DNA of 59,657 bases from Alishewanella jeotgali KCTC 22429 (GTDB lineage: Bacteria > Pseudomonadota > Gammaproteobacteria > Enterobacterales > Alteromonadaceae), in NCBI RefSeq assembly GCF_000245735.1, contig NZ_AHTH01000050.1, positions 1-59,657 of the forward strand, given 5' to 3'. The position numbers and the translations under genes are program-made. Every line of letters starts with the position of its first letter. The first letter of the stretch is position 1. Below, in pieces: positions 33,727 to 40,406 of this stretch. The notes beneath the pieces are model-generated. The model had not been told where the DNA came from, did not search any database, and worked only from the letters and a program-made list of their open reading frames with translations.

Positions 33727-35913
33727 TTACTTGATTGCTTTTTTGCTGGTTAAGATGTCGTCGAGCATGCGTGCTGCGGCCTTGTTGCGACGGCGGTAGT
33801 CGTGCAACCAGGCTTTCTCAACGGCGGGTAAATCGGTGCTGACACTCAGCTCAGTGAGGTAGCGGGCTTTATGGGCATCGCTGCTAAAAACAGGGGTAGG
33901 CGCTTTTTGCTCCAGTGCTTCCAGCTCTTTGCGGCGCTTTTCGAACTCAGAAAGCTGCTGCTCTGTATAGGCCGGTTCAGCAGCTTTGCTGGCAGCAATA
34001 GCCGCCTCGGCCGCCTGGGTGAGATTGGTACTGACCTGCTCAGAGCGTTTTGGCATAGCTGACAGGTTGCCGTTTTGCTCGGCTTTGGAATTCAGGATCC
34101 GCTGTGCAATGTCGCTGACATGATGCTGTTTGGTGGCTTTCTTGAACTCAGCCCGACGCTCGCGTTGTTGTGCGCGCTGGATAGCTCTGGCTTGCAGAGC
34201 AATTTCTTGCAGCTCCAGGCCATTGCCGGCGATATCAGGGTTTACCGCTTCACAGATAAAGTGGTGTTTAACGGCATGGAATACGTAAATTTTGCCAATG
34301 TCTTTTGGGTTCCAGCGACAATAAACCCGCTCACCAATATAGGCGCCCAGTTCAGGGTGAACGTATGACCCACCCTCAACCTGGATACCATCGCTTTTGC
34401 CAACTGTGCGAAACCCTTTGTTACCTGGTACAGGAGCCAGCAGCACATCAAGCACTTGCGGTTGATCCAAGCGGCGGATCTGCTGCTGGTGATTAACAAA
34501 CTTCTCAAATGGCGAACATTTAAGGGTGCTGTGCCGGGCGTGGTGGTAGTGGTTGTTTATCCATTGATTGATAAAGGCTTCGAATTGCTCTGCTGTTAAA
34601 TCGACGTTTAATGCGATCTTGTCTTCGCCCTTTTTACGACGCTCTAACAGCCTTTGTTCGAAGGTTAAACGGGCATTGATTTTTTGGCGATCGGCAACGT
34701 TATGGCCAATATAGCCTTGGCATAACTCAGCAATGCCGTGGGAGAACGTACGGAAAAAGCGCTCAATAAAAGGTTTTTCCCAGCCAGAGTATGGGTTGGT
34801 TACGTCATGTTCGATGCCCAGTGCATCCCAAACACTAACGATATGCGCGCTGGTGTAATCTGAGCCGTTATCTGTTCTGGCGACTTCCGGCAAGCCCCAG
34901 TCCAGGATTGTTTCCCGGATTAATAGGGCGATGGCTTCGGAGTTGGAAGTTGGGCGTAGAATGCACTTTACGCGACGGGTGAAAACGTCAATTACCCCGA
35001 CAATACTGTAACGGCCGTCTTTGAGCATGACGTCTGCCGGTGTGCTGTCGAACTCCCACAGCTGGTTGATTTTGCTAACAGCAAAGGCTTTGTTACCGAA
35101 TGCAACCATGCGCTTGTTCTGCCAGCCACTTGGATCGCAGAGTGACATAAACAATTCTTGGTTTTCGTCTTTCCAGCGGCGCAGCCAGGCGCGGCATGTT
35201 GCTGGGGCTGGTATGGTGTAGTCGTTGCCAAACTCAGTGTTTAGCGCCTCGTATAGCGCATCGCCTTTGATATGCGGATATTCGCGGATCATCGCCAGGC
35301 AAAATGACTGCAGTTCTGGCGTTGAGTCGATTAAACCATTGCCTTTGTTTTTGCCGTAGTTGCCGGCAAGAGCGGTAATGCCATTCTTTTTATAGTCACT
35401 TTCCCAGCGGGTTAGGGTACTAAAGCCGATGCTTGGCTTTAGCTGATAGATTTCATCGGGTAAATCCAGCTGTCGGCTTTGATAGAGGGCAACAAAATTT
35501 TGCCAGGCTACGGTTTTTGGGCTCGATGCGACTTTAGCGAACTGCTCTGCAGCTTTAAGAATGGTAAGCGCTGTTTCTGCACGTTCTTTTGCTTTGCCGT
35601 GCATTCCTGCCAGGGCAATTACAGCCTCAGCTTTGCGGCTTTGATTAACTTCTGAGATTAGCTTTTGTTTGGCAACGGTTTTAGCTGTATGGGCTTTGGC
35701 CTTTTCGTGGATAGTAGCTTCGGGCGGTATGCCTGCCATAACGGCAGAGCGAACGTCAGCTGGTAAATCAGTGACAGGGTAATATCTGATACTTCCACCA
35801 CGGCCAGAACGTAGCTCAAACGGCCATTCTTCCTTGTTAGCGCGGATCCTGATGGTACGATCAGCAACAGACATGGCTGCTGCAATTTGCTGTGCAGTCA
35901 ACGCCATAGTCAT
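33727..35913 (-). CDS. MuA-like DDE transposase
   Basis: A 728-aa transposase. An N-terminal Mu-type winged helix (LTAQQIAAAMSVADRTIRIR) should bind the end sites. The RNase H-like core carries candidate catalytic residues D289 (WEFDST), D348 (RTDNGSDY) and E384 (FIERFFRT), followed by a Mu-type beta-barrel and a Lys/Gln-rich C-terminal tail that would contact MuB. It cuts and joins the prophage ends at 1976 and 37440. Its start overlaps the ner-like stop by 4 bp. Confidence 0.96.
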   Translation of the reverse strand: MTMALTAQQIAAAMSVADRTIRIRANKEEWPFELRSGRGGSIRYYPVTDLPADVRSAVMAGIPPEATIHEKAKAHTAKTVAKQKLISEVNQSRKAEAVIALAGMHGKAKERAETALTILKAAEQFAKVASSPKTVAWQNFVALYQSRQLDLPDEIYQLKPSIGFSTLTRWESDYKKNGITALAGNYGKNKGNGLIDSTPELQSFCLAMIREYPHIKGDALYEALNTEFGNDYTIPAPATCRAWLRRWKDENQELFMSLCDPSGWQNKRMVAFGNKAFAVSKINQLWEFDSTPADVMLKDGRYSIVGVIDVFTRRVKCILRPTSNSEAIALLIRETILDWGLPEVARTDNGSDYTSAHIVSVWDALGIEHDVTNPYSGWEKPFIERFFRTFSHGIAELCQGYIGHNVADRQKINARLTFEQRLLERRKKGEDKIALNVDLTAEQFEAFINQWINNHYHHARHSTLKCSPFEKFVNHQQQIRRLDQPQVLDVLLAPVPGNKGFRTVGKSDGIQVEGGSYVHPELGAYIGERVYCRWNPKDIGKIYVFHAVKHHFICEAVNPDIAGNGLELQEIALQARAIQRAQQRERRAEFKKATKQHHVSDIAQRILNSKAEQNGNLSAMPKRSEQVSTNLTQAAEAAIAASKAAEPAYTEQQLSEFEKRRKELEALEQKAPTPVFSSDAHKARYLTELSVSTDLPAVEKAWLHDYRRRNKAAARMLDDILTSKKAIK

Positions 35914-36212
35914 TTTTTGCCGCCTTTGTATTCTATTGCTATATAATCAGGATTACTTTTGGCTATGCTTCTTTTGCCTTTGCGGCGCGAAGTACTACCA
36001 TCAGTGTTATAGCGAGATGGCCAGATCGTTTGCGGCGACACTCCAATGGCGGCAGCAATAATGCGTTCTGCCTTTGGATAGGGGCGTTGTAAGGCTTGAG
36101 CCAGGGTGTTTGGAGATAACTCATTCTCTTCGGATAATTGCCGGAGTGACTTCTGGGCTTTCATCCTGAGTTCCGCAATTATTTTTGCGTTATGCCAATC
36201 CAGATCGGCCAT
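35910..36212 (-). CDS. Ner-like transcriptional regulator
   Basis: About 100 aa from the ATG at 36212, chosen because AAAGGA lies 7 bases upstream; the frame is open to 36257 but that start would lie inside an operator. The protein has the Ner/Nlp-type helix-turn-helix (KSLRQLSEENELSPNTLAQALQRPYPKAERIIAAAIG...PQTIWPSRY). Ner turns down early transcription and repressor expression in the lytic cycle. It is coupled to the transposase gene by a 4-bp overlap. Confidence 0.92.
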   Translation of the reverse strand: MADLDWHNAKIIAELRMKAQKSLRQLSEENELSPNTLAQALQRPYPKAERIIAAAIGVSPQTIWPSRYNTDGSTSRRKGKRSIAKSNPDYIAIEYKGGKK

Positions 36213-36248
36213 TTTTTTGTCCTTTAAAATGTCTGCATATATACATTT

Positions 36249-36413
36249 TAAAGACAAAAAATTGTCTTTAGCAAGGTGAGCAGGATAAATATTTGTCTTG
36301 TTTAAATTATGTCATTGAATAAAAAAGACAAATAGTTGTCTTTTTTTTGGTGTTTTCATGGATTCAAACGAGTTTGGAGAGTTCATTAAGGTTGTAAGAG
36401 ACAAATCTTTGTC
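36249..36413. promoter_or_regulatory. Repressor operators in the divergent early region
   Basis: Three dyads share the core GACAA-N4-TTGTC: 36253-36266 (extended TAAAGACAA...TTGTCTTTA, 36249-36270), 36327-36340 (extended AAAGACAA-ATAG-TTGTCTTT) and 36400-36413, which lies inside the repressor coding region. Half-sites occur at 36293-36300 and about 36216. The interval between the divergent genes (36213-36357) must hold both promoters. The strong match to each other and identical 4-bp spacers make a single binding protein, probably the c repressor, likely. Confidence 0.75.
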
Positions 36414-36999
36414 CAGACCTGCCATGGCCGAGAAAACCGGGTTGCACGTGAATACGATTAAAGGCTATGAACAAGATGGACGTTTGCCTGATGTGGATTA
36501 CCTGGCGCAGTTGGCTATAGAAACGGGCCACAGCTTTGCCGATCTGTTAAATAAGCGATTGTTGGCAGGGAAGCTGGGTAAGGTTGCTGAGGATCAGCAT
36601 CTGATGGTTACAGAACAACAAGAAGCATATTCTATTAGTGTAACTCCTGCAGCGAAGCTTCCCAGGCTTAAGTTGTTTGGTCAGGACCGCTACTTATATA
36701 TAGATGAGGCTTTGTTACCGGCTAATATCGATTGGCGAGATTTGGTATTGTTTAATATCGAAGATGGCAAAGTCGGTTTTGCGATGATTTCGATAGAAGA
36801 CCGAGACATCCAGGATGGGGCTAGCTATCTGATTGATTACGGTACTGGCCCGGTAGTTCGAACAATACAGTTTGGCTTAGCTGGGTCAATTGTCCTGGTT
36901 GCAGAGGGGCAGGGCGGTGCGCCTTTAACTGTTTCTAGCGACCAACGCGACCTGGTTAAAGTGCATGGCAAGGTTGTTTGTACGATTAGCTATATATAG
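36358..36999 (+). CDS. Prophage repressor (c-type, HTH plus S24-like domain)
   Basis: A 213-aa protein. Residues 1-65 form an XRE-type helix-turn-helix (RPAMAEKTGLHVNTIKGYEQDGRLP). Residues about 95-213 resemble the S24/LexA peptidase fold (DWRDLVLFNIEDGKVGFAMI, IQDGASYLIDYGTGPVVRTI). I do not see the canonical GDSM serine motif or the catalytic lysine, so it may not self-cleave. It is transcribed divergently from ner/A/B and should keep the prophage silent by binding the GACAA-N4-TTGTC operators. Confidence 0.9.
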   Translation: MDSNEFGEFIKVVRDKSLSRPAMAEKTGLHVNTIKGYEQDGRLPDVDYLAQLAIETGHSFADLLNKRLLAGKLGKVAEDQHLMVTEQQEAYSISVTPAAKLPRLKLFGQDRYLYIDEALLPANIDWRDLVLFNIEDGKVGFAMISIEDRDIQDGASYLIDYGTGPVVRTIQFGLAGSIVLVAEGQGGAPLTVSSDQRDLVKVHGKVVCTISYI

Positions 37000-37002
37000 T
37001 GG

Positions 37003-37319
37003 AAAGTCGGATCTTGGGTTGTTTTCCGATCCGAGTTAGTTTTTCGCGCTTTCCTGTAGGCTATCAGCTTAACCCCTTTTAAATTAAGGGCTGCAGCGAA
37101 GTCGGATCATTAAAACTGTAAGTCGGATCAAAGATCCGAGTTAGCCTGGTAAAGTCGGATCTGATATAGCATTAAATTAGCGTTCTTCTGTGGTAGGTTC
37201 CCGGCGGCCAAAACCTTATTTAAAAGGGCTTTGAGCGGTTTTAGATAGGTTCATTTGTGTTTACTACTGTGTGCCAGGTGGAAAGTCGGATCTTGGTGAG
37301 ATTTTTTCCGACTTTCTCA
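37003..37319. repeat. AAGTCGGATC repeats and internal transposase site near the prophage left end
   Basis: Five direct copies of AAGTCGGATC occur (37004-37013, 37099-37108, 37120-37129, 37152-37161, 37283-37292), with inverted GATCCGA half-sites at 37028-37034 and 37133-37139. At 37312-37319 is an inverted TGAGAAAG within a TAGTTTGAGAAAGTCGG block, matching the terminal sites and probably the second left-end transposase site. The gap 37000-37413 contains no gene. Roles for the AAGTCGGATC copies (transposase, repressor or host factor binding) are open. Confidence 0.6.
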
Positions 37320-37413
37320 AACTACCCTGCAGCTGTGTTTTTGCGGGTTTTTATCTGAACCCTTATCTGACGTGGCTTTCCCAGTTATTCCCGGCAAATT
37401 TTGTTTATTCCCG

Positions 37414-37440
37414 CTTTCTCATTCTTTCCTATCAGTTACA
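37414..37440. other. Prophage left terminus
   Basis: On the minus strand it reads TGTAACTGATAGG..., with TGAGAAAG exactly 19 nt from the end, the same geometry as the right end at 1976. It is followed outside by ACTGA (37441-37445), identical to 1971-1975. Confidence 0.88.
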
Positions 37441-37454
37441 ACTGAGGACTTGGT

Positions 37455-37579
37455 TCGAACCCTGCGGTTCGACAAATTCGCCGGGAGCGAATTTGGACGC
37501 ACTTTAGTGCGGCCCGGAGGGCCAGCGCCAAGGATGGCGCTGGCAATCCCTCTCTCGGCCCACGCCAAAAGCGTGGGCC
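37455..37579. repeat. Array of six mini-hairpins (array 1)
   Basis: Consecutive perfect dyads with tiny loops: 37455-37472 (stem TCGAACC), 37474-37494 (AAATTCGC, loop CGGGA), 37498-37511 (CGCAC, loop TTTA), 37511-37523 (GGCCC, loop GGA), 37522-37543 (CCAGCGCCA, loop AGGA), then a copy of the tRNA-Ser terminator hairpin at 37557-37579. The stems are unrelated to each other. Between the last two lies AATCCCTCTCTC, matching the tRNA-Ser 3' region. Before the prophage inserted, the array directly followed the tRNA-Ser terminator (1921-1975). No gene is seen. Confidence 0.75.
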
Positions 37580-37596
37580 TTATTGTAGCCGCGCGA

Positions 37597-37896
37597 TTAG
37601 TTTGAGAAAGTCCGCAGGTTAGTTTGAGAAAGTGCCGACTTGCAACCGCAGGTTAGTTTGAGAAAATTCGGGCAGTCCGGGTGCTTAGCTACTTCATTCA
37701 CTATTAAGGCCACAGCTGTCGTATGAATAACTCCAGTTTCTGACTGCCTGTGCAATAGCTCCTCCGCTGAGTTCATCAAGCAAAGCAGGTCTGGGTTTGA
37801 TACCGTTAACGACTTAAATTGCTCTATTCGTTTAAACAAAGCATCGATTTTTAAACAGTCTAAACCCTCTGCGCAAACACCCTTTAAGCTGGCCAT
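37597..37896 (-). CDS. Phage right-end protein of unknown function, copy 2
   Basis: A 99-aa protein nearly identical to that at 1989-2288, with the same tail (SQTNLRTFSN) encoded by the end repeats. It is 13 bp from the TGTAGCC terminus of the remnant element. It is intact, so it has been retained or only recently stranded. No function is known. Confidence 0.6.
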   Translation of the reverse strand: MASLKGVCAEGLDCLKIDALFKRIEQFKSLTVSNPDLLCLMNSAEELLHRQSETGVIHTTAVALIVNEVAKHPDCPNFLKLTCGCKSALSQTNLRTFSN

Positions 37897-37970
37897 AAAA
37901 CTCCCTTAATGTTAACAGTTCGGGAACAACATATAGCCAGTTGAGGTTCTCGCAACAAATCAGAAGCTGA

Positions 37971-38477
37971 TTAATCGCGCTTTAAATCCTCTCTCAATCT
38001 ATCGATGCGGTTATCCAGAGAACGGATGTCGGTATCGTATTGCATAGCTACTGCAGACATCTCTTTTGACAGTGACTCTTCCCAGGTGGCACCGGCCAGA
38101 TTATTTGCAGCTGATTGCTTGGTTCGGCGAAGTTGTGCCATTTTTTGGTCACGCTCTCGCATCTTACGATTGCGCTCAGCAGTTAACCGGGTAATTTCCG
38201 TATTGATGTTCCGCTTCCTGATTGACTCGTTAATACGTGCCAATTCAGCTTCATGGTTAGCTGCAGGTTGGGTCGGCCTTGCCGTTTGTGTTACACTATC
38301 GTTTACTTGGGGTGGATCAGATTGAACTGAGTTTTCAGTTGAATATTGGGTTAACTCTGCATTATCAGCACAGGGCTGCTGGCTGTATTTTACAACGCCA
38401 TTGACTTCACACTTATACACCTGTGCATAGGAACACACGGGGAATAACAGCGTGGTGGCAATTAATAGCTTGCGCAT
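37971..38477 (-). CDS. DUF4124-domain exported protein, copy 2
   Basis: A 168-aa paralogue of the protein at 2363-2869. The mature part is almost unchanged (QVYKCEVNGVVKYSQQPC and the coiled-coil tail), whereas the signal peptide (MRKLLIATTLLFPVCSYA) and the DNA encoding it differ clearly. It lies on the remnant element just before the wHTH-NTase-PP2C cassette, transcribed away from it. Function unknown; envelope or periplasmic location inferred. Confidence 0.75.
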   Translation of the reverse strand: MRKLLIATTLLFPVCSYAQVYKCEVNGVVKYSQQPCADNAELTQYSTENSVQSDPPQVNDSVTQTARPTQPAANHEAELARINESIRKRNINTEITRLTAERNRKMRERDQKMAQLRRTKQSAANNLAGATWEESLSKEMSAVAMQYDTDIRSLDNRIDRLREDLKRD

Positions 38478-38603
38478 AGTGCAACCTCAAGTCCGTTTGT
38501 TATGTACCGAAGAATAGTAGCCTTACTGAGTTAAAAGTTCAAAGACTGCTGCCTTTCCGACCACTTAATGCTAAAAACAAGGTCTTGACTTTTTACGATA
38601 TAT

Positions 38604-38646
38604 AACTGAAAGTTGTCCCGCGTCCTAGGACATAGGACTTTCAGTT
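38604..38646. promoter_or_regulatory. Probable operator of the wHTH-NTase-PP2C operon
   Basis: A perfect 10-bp inverted repeat AACTGAAAGT (38604-38613) / ACTTTCAGTT (38637-38646) encloses a palindrome GTCCTAGGAC (38622-38631). It ends 10 bp before the first gene's ATG. Nested dyads so close to the start are typical of autoregulated antitoxin or regulator operons. AT-rich DNA with TTGACT at 38585 precedes it, but no well-spaced -10 is evident. Confidence 0.65.
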
Positions 38647-38656
38647 GGTGGTTAAT

Positions 38657-39295
38657 ATGAAAAGTCAAGATATCGTCGTGCTCTTCAAAATAGAGTCGCT
38701 CACACAGCGCTGGATCAATCCTAATCGGTATGATGCAGAGTTGCTTGTACCGCATGATTCGTCTATCGATTGGCTGGGCGATGCTCTTCTGCATAACGAT
38801 GCGCCACCTGTTGCCTTCACTGAGAGTCTGTTTTCCGTAAGAGCCTTAGAGCAGGACACGGGGATCAGCAAATCTCAAGTTAGCTTAAGTCTAAAACGAA
38901 TGTTTGACGTAGGCCTAGCAAAAGCCGATCGTAAAACCGGCTTACCCAAAACCAACACTCGTGCGCTGCTTGAATTCATCGCATACGGTATCCAATACGT
39001 TTTTCCTGCAAAAGAAGGCGAGGTGACCCGTGGGATCGCCACATCAATTGCTGCGCCGGTTCTGCAAGGTAAGTTAATGACTTCCGGGGAGCTCGCACCA
39101 ATCTGGCCTTATTTCAAAGGGCAGACTAAAGGTGTGGCTGTTCAACCGTTACATGAAAATATCTTTGCCGCTATTCGAACAGATGATTTAACGTACGCAT
39201 TATTAGCGCTAACCGATGCTGTTAGGATTGGCCATTCCCGGGAGCGAGGGATCGCTATCGACATGATGCGTAAACTTTTGCGGGTAAGCTCATGA
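38657..39295 (+). CDS. Winged-helix regulator of accessory cassette (possible antitoxin)
   Basis: A 212-aa protein from the ATG at 38657 (a GTG four codons earlier is the alternative). The centre has a helix-turn-helix pattern (SLFSVRALEQDTGISKSQVSLSLKRMFDVGLAKAD), followed by GLPKTNTRALLEFIAYG and a C-terminal domain of about 90 residues without a recognised family. It is the first gene of a three-gene operon, with a 4-bp ATGA overlap to the nucleotidyltransferase. By analogy with AbiEi-AbiEii pairs it may repress the operon and neutralise the transferase; this is inference. Confidence 0.75.
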   Translation: MKSQDIVVLFKIESLTQRWINPNRYDAELLVPHDSSIDWLGDALLHNDAPPVAFTESLFSVRALEQDTGISKSQVSLSLKRMFDVGLAKADRKTGLPKTNTRALLEFIAYGIQYVFPAKEGEVTRGIATSIAAPVLQGKLMTSGELAPIWPYFKGQTKGVAVQPLHENIFAAIRTDDLTYALLALTDAVRIGHSRERGIAIDMMRKLLRVSS

Positions 39296-39975
39296 GTAAG
39301 ATCAATTTCCAAAAAGAGATGCTAGTCCAGGTGGCCACTGCTCTGGATGAATTGCTGCCCCAGGTCGTGTTTATCGGCGGGTGTACCACCGGGCTATTTC
39401 TAACTGATGATTTCACCAAAGAGCAGGTTCGATATACCGATGATGTTGACTTAATTGTGCATGCTGGAGGTTTTGGTGCCTGGGCTCAACTTGCTGAGCG
39501 TTTGCGGCAATTAGGCTTTCGTGAGTCAATGGAGCAGGACGTTATTTGCACGATGATGCTCGGGCGGCTTAAAGTAGACTTTATGCCGGATGACGACAGA
39601 ATTCTTGGGTTTAGCAACCGTTGGTATCGTGATGCGATGGCAACTGCTCGGGATTTTACGCTGACTGAGGCGATCACTATTAAGCTCGTCGAGCCGGTTT
39701 ATTTTGTGGCCACCAAGCTTGAGGCGTATTTAGGGCGGGGAAACGGTGATGCGCTATCCAGCCACGATATTGAGGATTTGATTAATATCTTTGATGGACG
39801 CGCAGAAATTGTTGCTGAGGTTAACGCGGTTGATGGGGAGCTTAGAGACTTTATTCGAATTCAGCTTCAAGCGCTGCTTGACGATGCTAATTTTGAGTAT
39901 GCCGTGCAAAGCGCGACAGGGAACAATAGCGCGCGGGAGTCACTCATTTTTGAACGCATTGAGGCCTGTTTATGA
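39292..39975 (+). CDS. AbiEii-like nucleotidyltransferase (possible toxin)
   Basis: A 227-aa protein with a DNA-polymerase-beta-type nucleotidyltransferase pattern. FIGGCTTGLFLTDD is the GG-S/T motif, followed by RYTDDVDLIVH with the DxD metal pair; LKVDFMPDD supplies a third acidic residue, and VATKLEAYLGRG...SSHDIEDLINIFDGR matches the C-terminal part of AbiEii-like proteins. All catalytic residues are present. It is shorter than typical AbiEii toxins. Coupled by 4-bp overlaps to the wHTH gene before and the PP2C-like gene after. The substrate (tRNA, protein or nucleotide) is unknown. Confidence 0.82.
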   Translation: MSKINFQKEMLVQVATALDELLPQVVFIGGCTTGLFLTDDFTKEQVRYTDDVDLIVHAGGFGAWAQLAERLRQLGFRESMEQDVICTMMLGRLKVDFMPDDDRILGFSNRWYRDAMATARDFTLTEAITIKLVEPVYFVATKLEAYLGRGNGDALSSHDIEDLINIFDGRAEIVAEVNAVDGELRDFIRIQLQALLDDANFEYAVQSATGNNSARESLIFERIEACL

Positions 39976-40406
39976 GCGCCGCAGATATCGCTCAGCCTGA
40001 AGGCTTTATTGCGTTGCCAGGATCTGCTCAACTGCTTTATGACGATGCGACGGTAATATTTCGCTTTAAAGATCTCTTGTTGTTGGCGATGTTTGATATC
40101 TCAACGTCACGCCCCTTGCCAAAAAATATGTTATTAACGACCTTTAAAACGTCTGTCGATGATGCGATAGCCTGCTCTGAACTGGCTACAGAGCCAGTAT
40201 CATTATTGAACACGCTGCAATGCTTCGCTGGGAAGCTCAATGAGCAGCTAAGCGGCGGATGTGTCAGTATCACGGTGGCGTTTATTGATGCGCAGCGGGT
40301 ATGGGGCTATTGTGCCGGCGATGTGAGAATGGGCTGTTTGCGAGGAGGTGCTCTGAATTGGCTTTCGCCAGTTCATACCGCGGCGAATGTTTTTGTACCC
40401 TTTACT

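Larger units (their letters stand above)
1976..37440 (-). mobile_element. Mu-like transposable prophage, complete (35,465 bp)
   Basis: Both ends read TGTA inward and carry TGAGAAAG exactly 19 nt from the terminus (1995-2002 on the right end, 37414-37421 inverted on the left end). A 5-bp direct repeat ACTGA flanks the element (1971-1975 and 37441-37445), as expected for MuA-type transposition. The gene order c repressor / ner / A / B / gemA / mor / lysis / terminase / portal / F / G / I-Z / T / tail is that of Mu-like phages. No tail-sheath or contractile baseplate genes are seen and a long tape-measure gene is present, so the virion is probably a siphovirus, as in the B3/D3112 type. All core modules look open, so the prophage may be active. 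Confidence 0.93.
37584..38520. repeat. Second copy of the prophage right end (remnant of another Mu-like element)
   Basis: Collinear with 1976-2912 at a constant offset of 35,608 bp up to the DUF4124 start, then one base less. It includes the TGTAGCC terminus, the three TTAGTTTGAGAAA sites, the 99-aa gene and the DUF4124 gene. Homology is high except across the DUF4124 signal peptide. It is preceded by CTTAT rather than ACTGA, so it is a separate insertion. No matching left end or target duplication was found to its right, so the element is truncated. Confidence 0.85.

Noticed and set aside
37308..37332. First thought that the prophage left end was at 37332 (TGCAGGGTAGTTTGAGAAAG inverted).
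   Set aside because: Its flank (GCTGT) does not match ACTGA at 1971. The site at 37440 gives both the exact duplication and the exact 19-nt spacing, so 37312-37319 is an internal transposase site.
37271..37605. Overlapping open frames across the left end and hairpin array 1.
   Set aside because: They run through dyads and the prophage terminus, show no recognisable protein features, and are best explained by the repeats.
38531..38794. A minus-strand frame over the start of the wHTH gene.
   Set aside because: It covers the operator and the coding region of the better supported plus-strand gene and has no ribosome-binding site.
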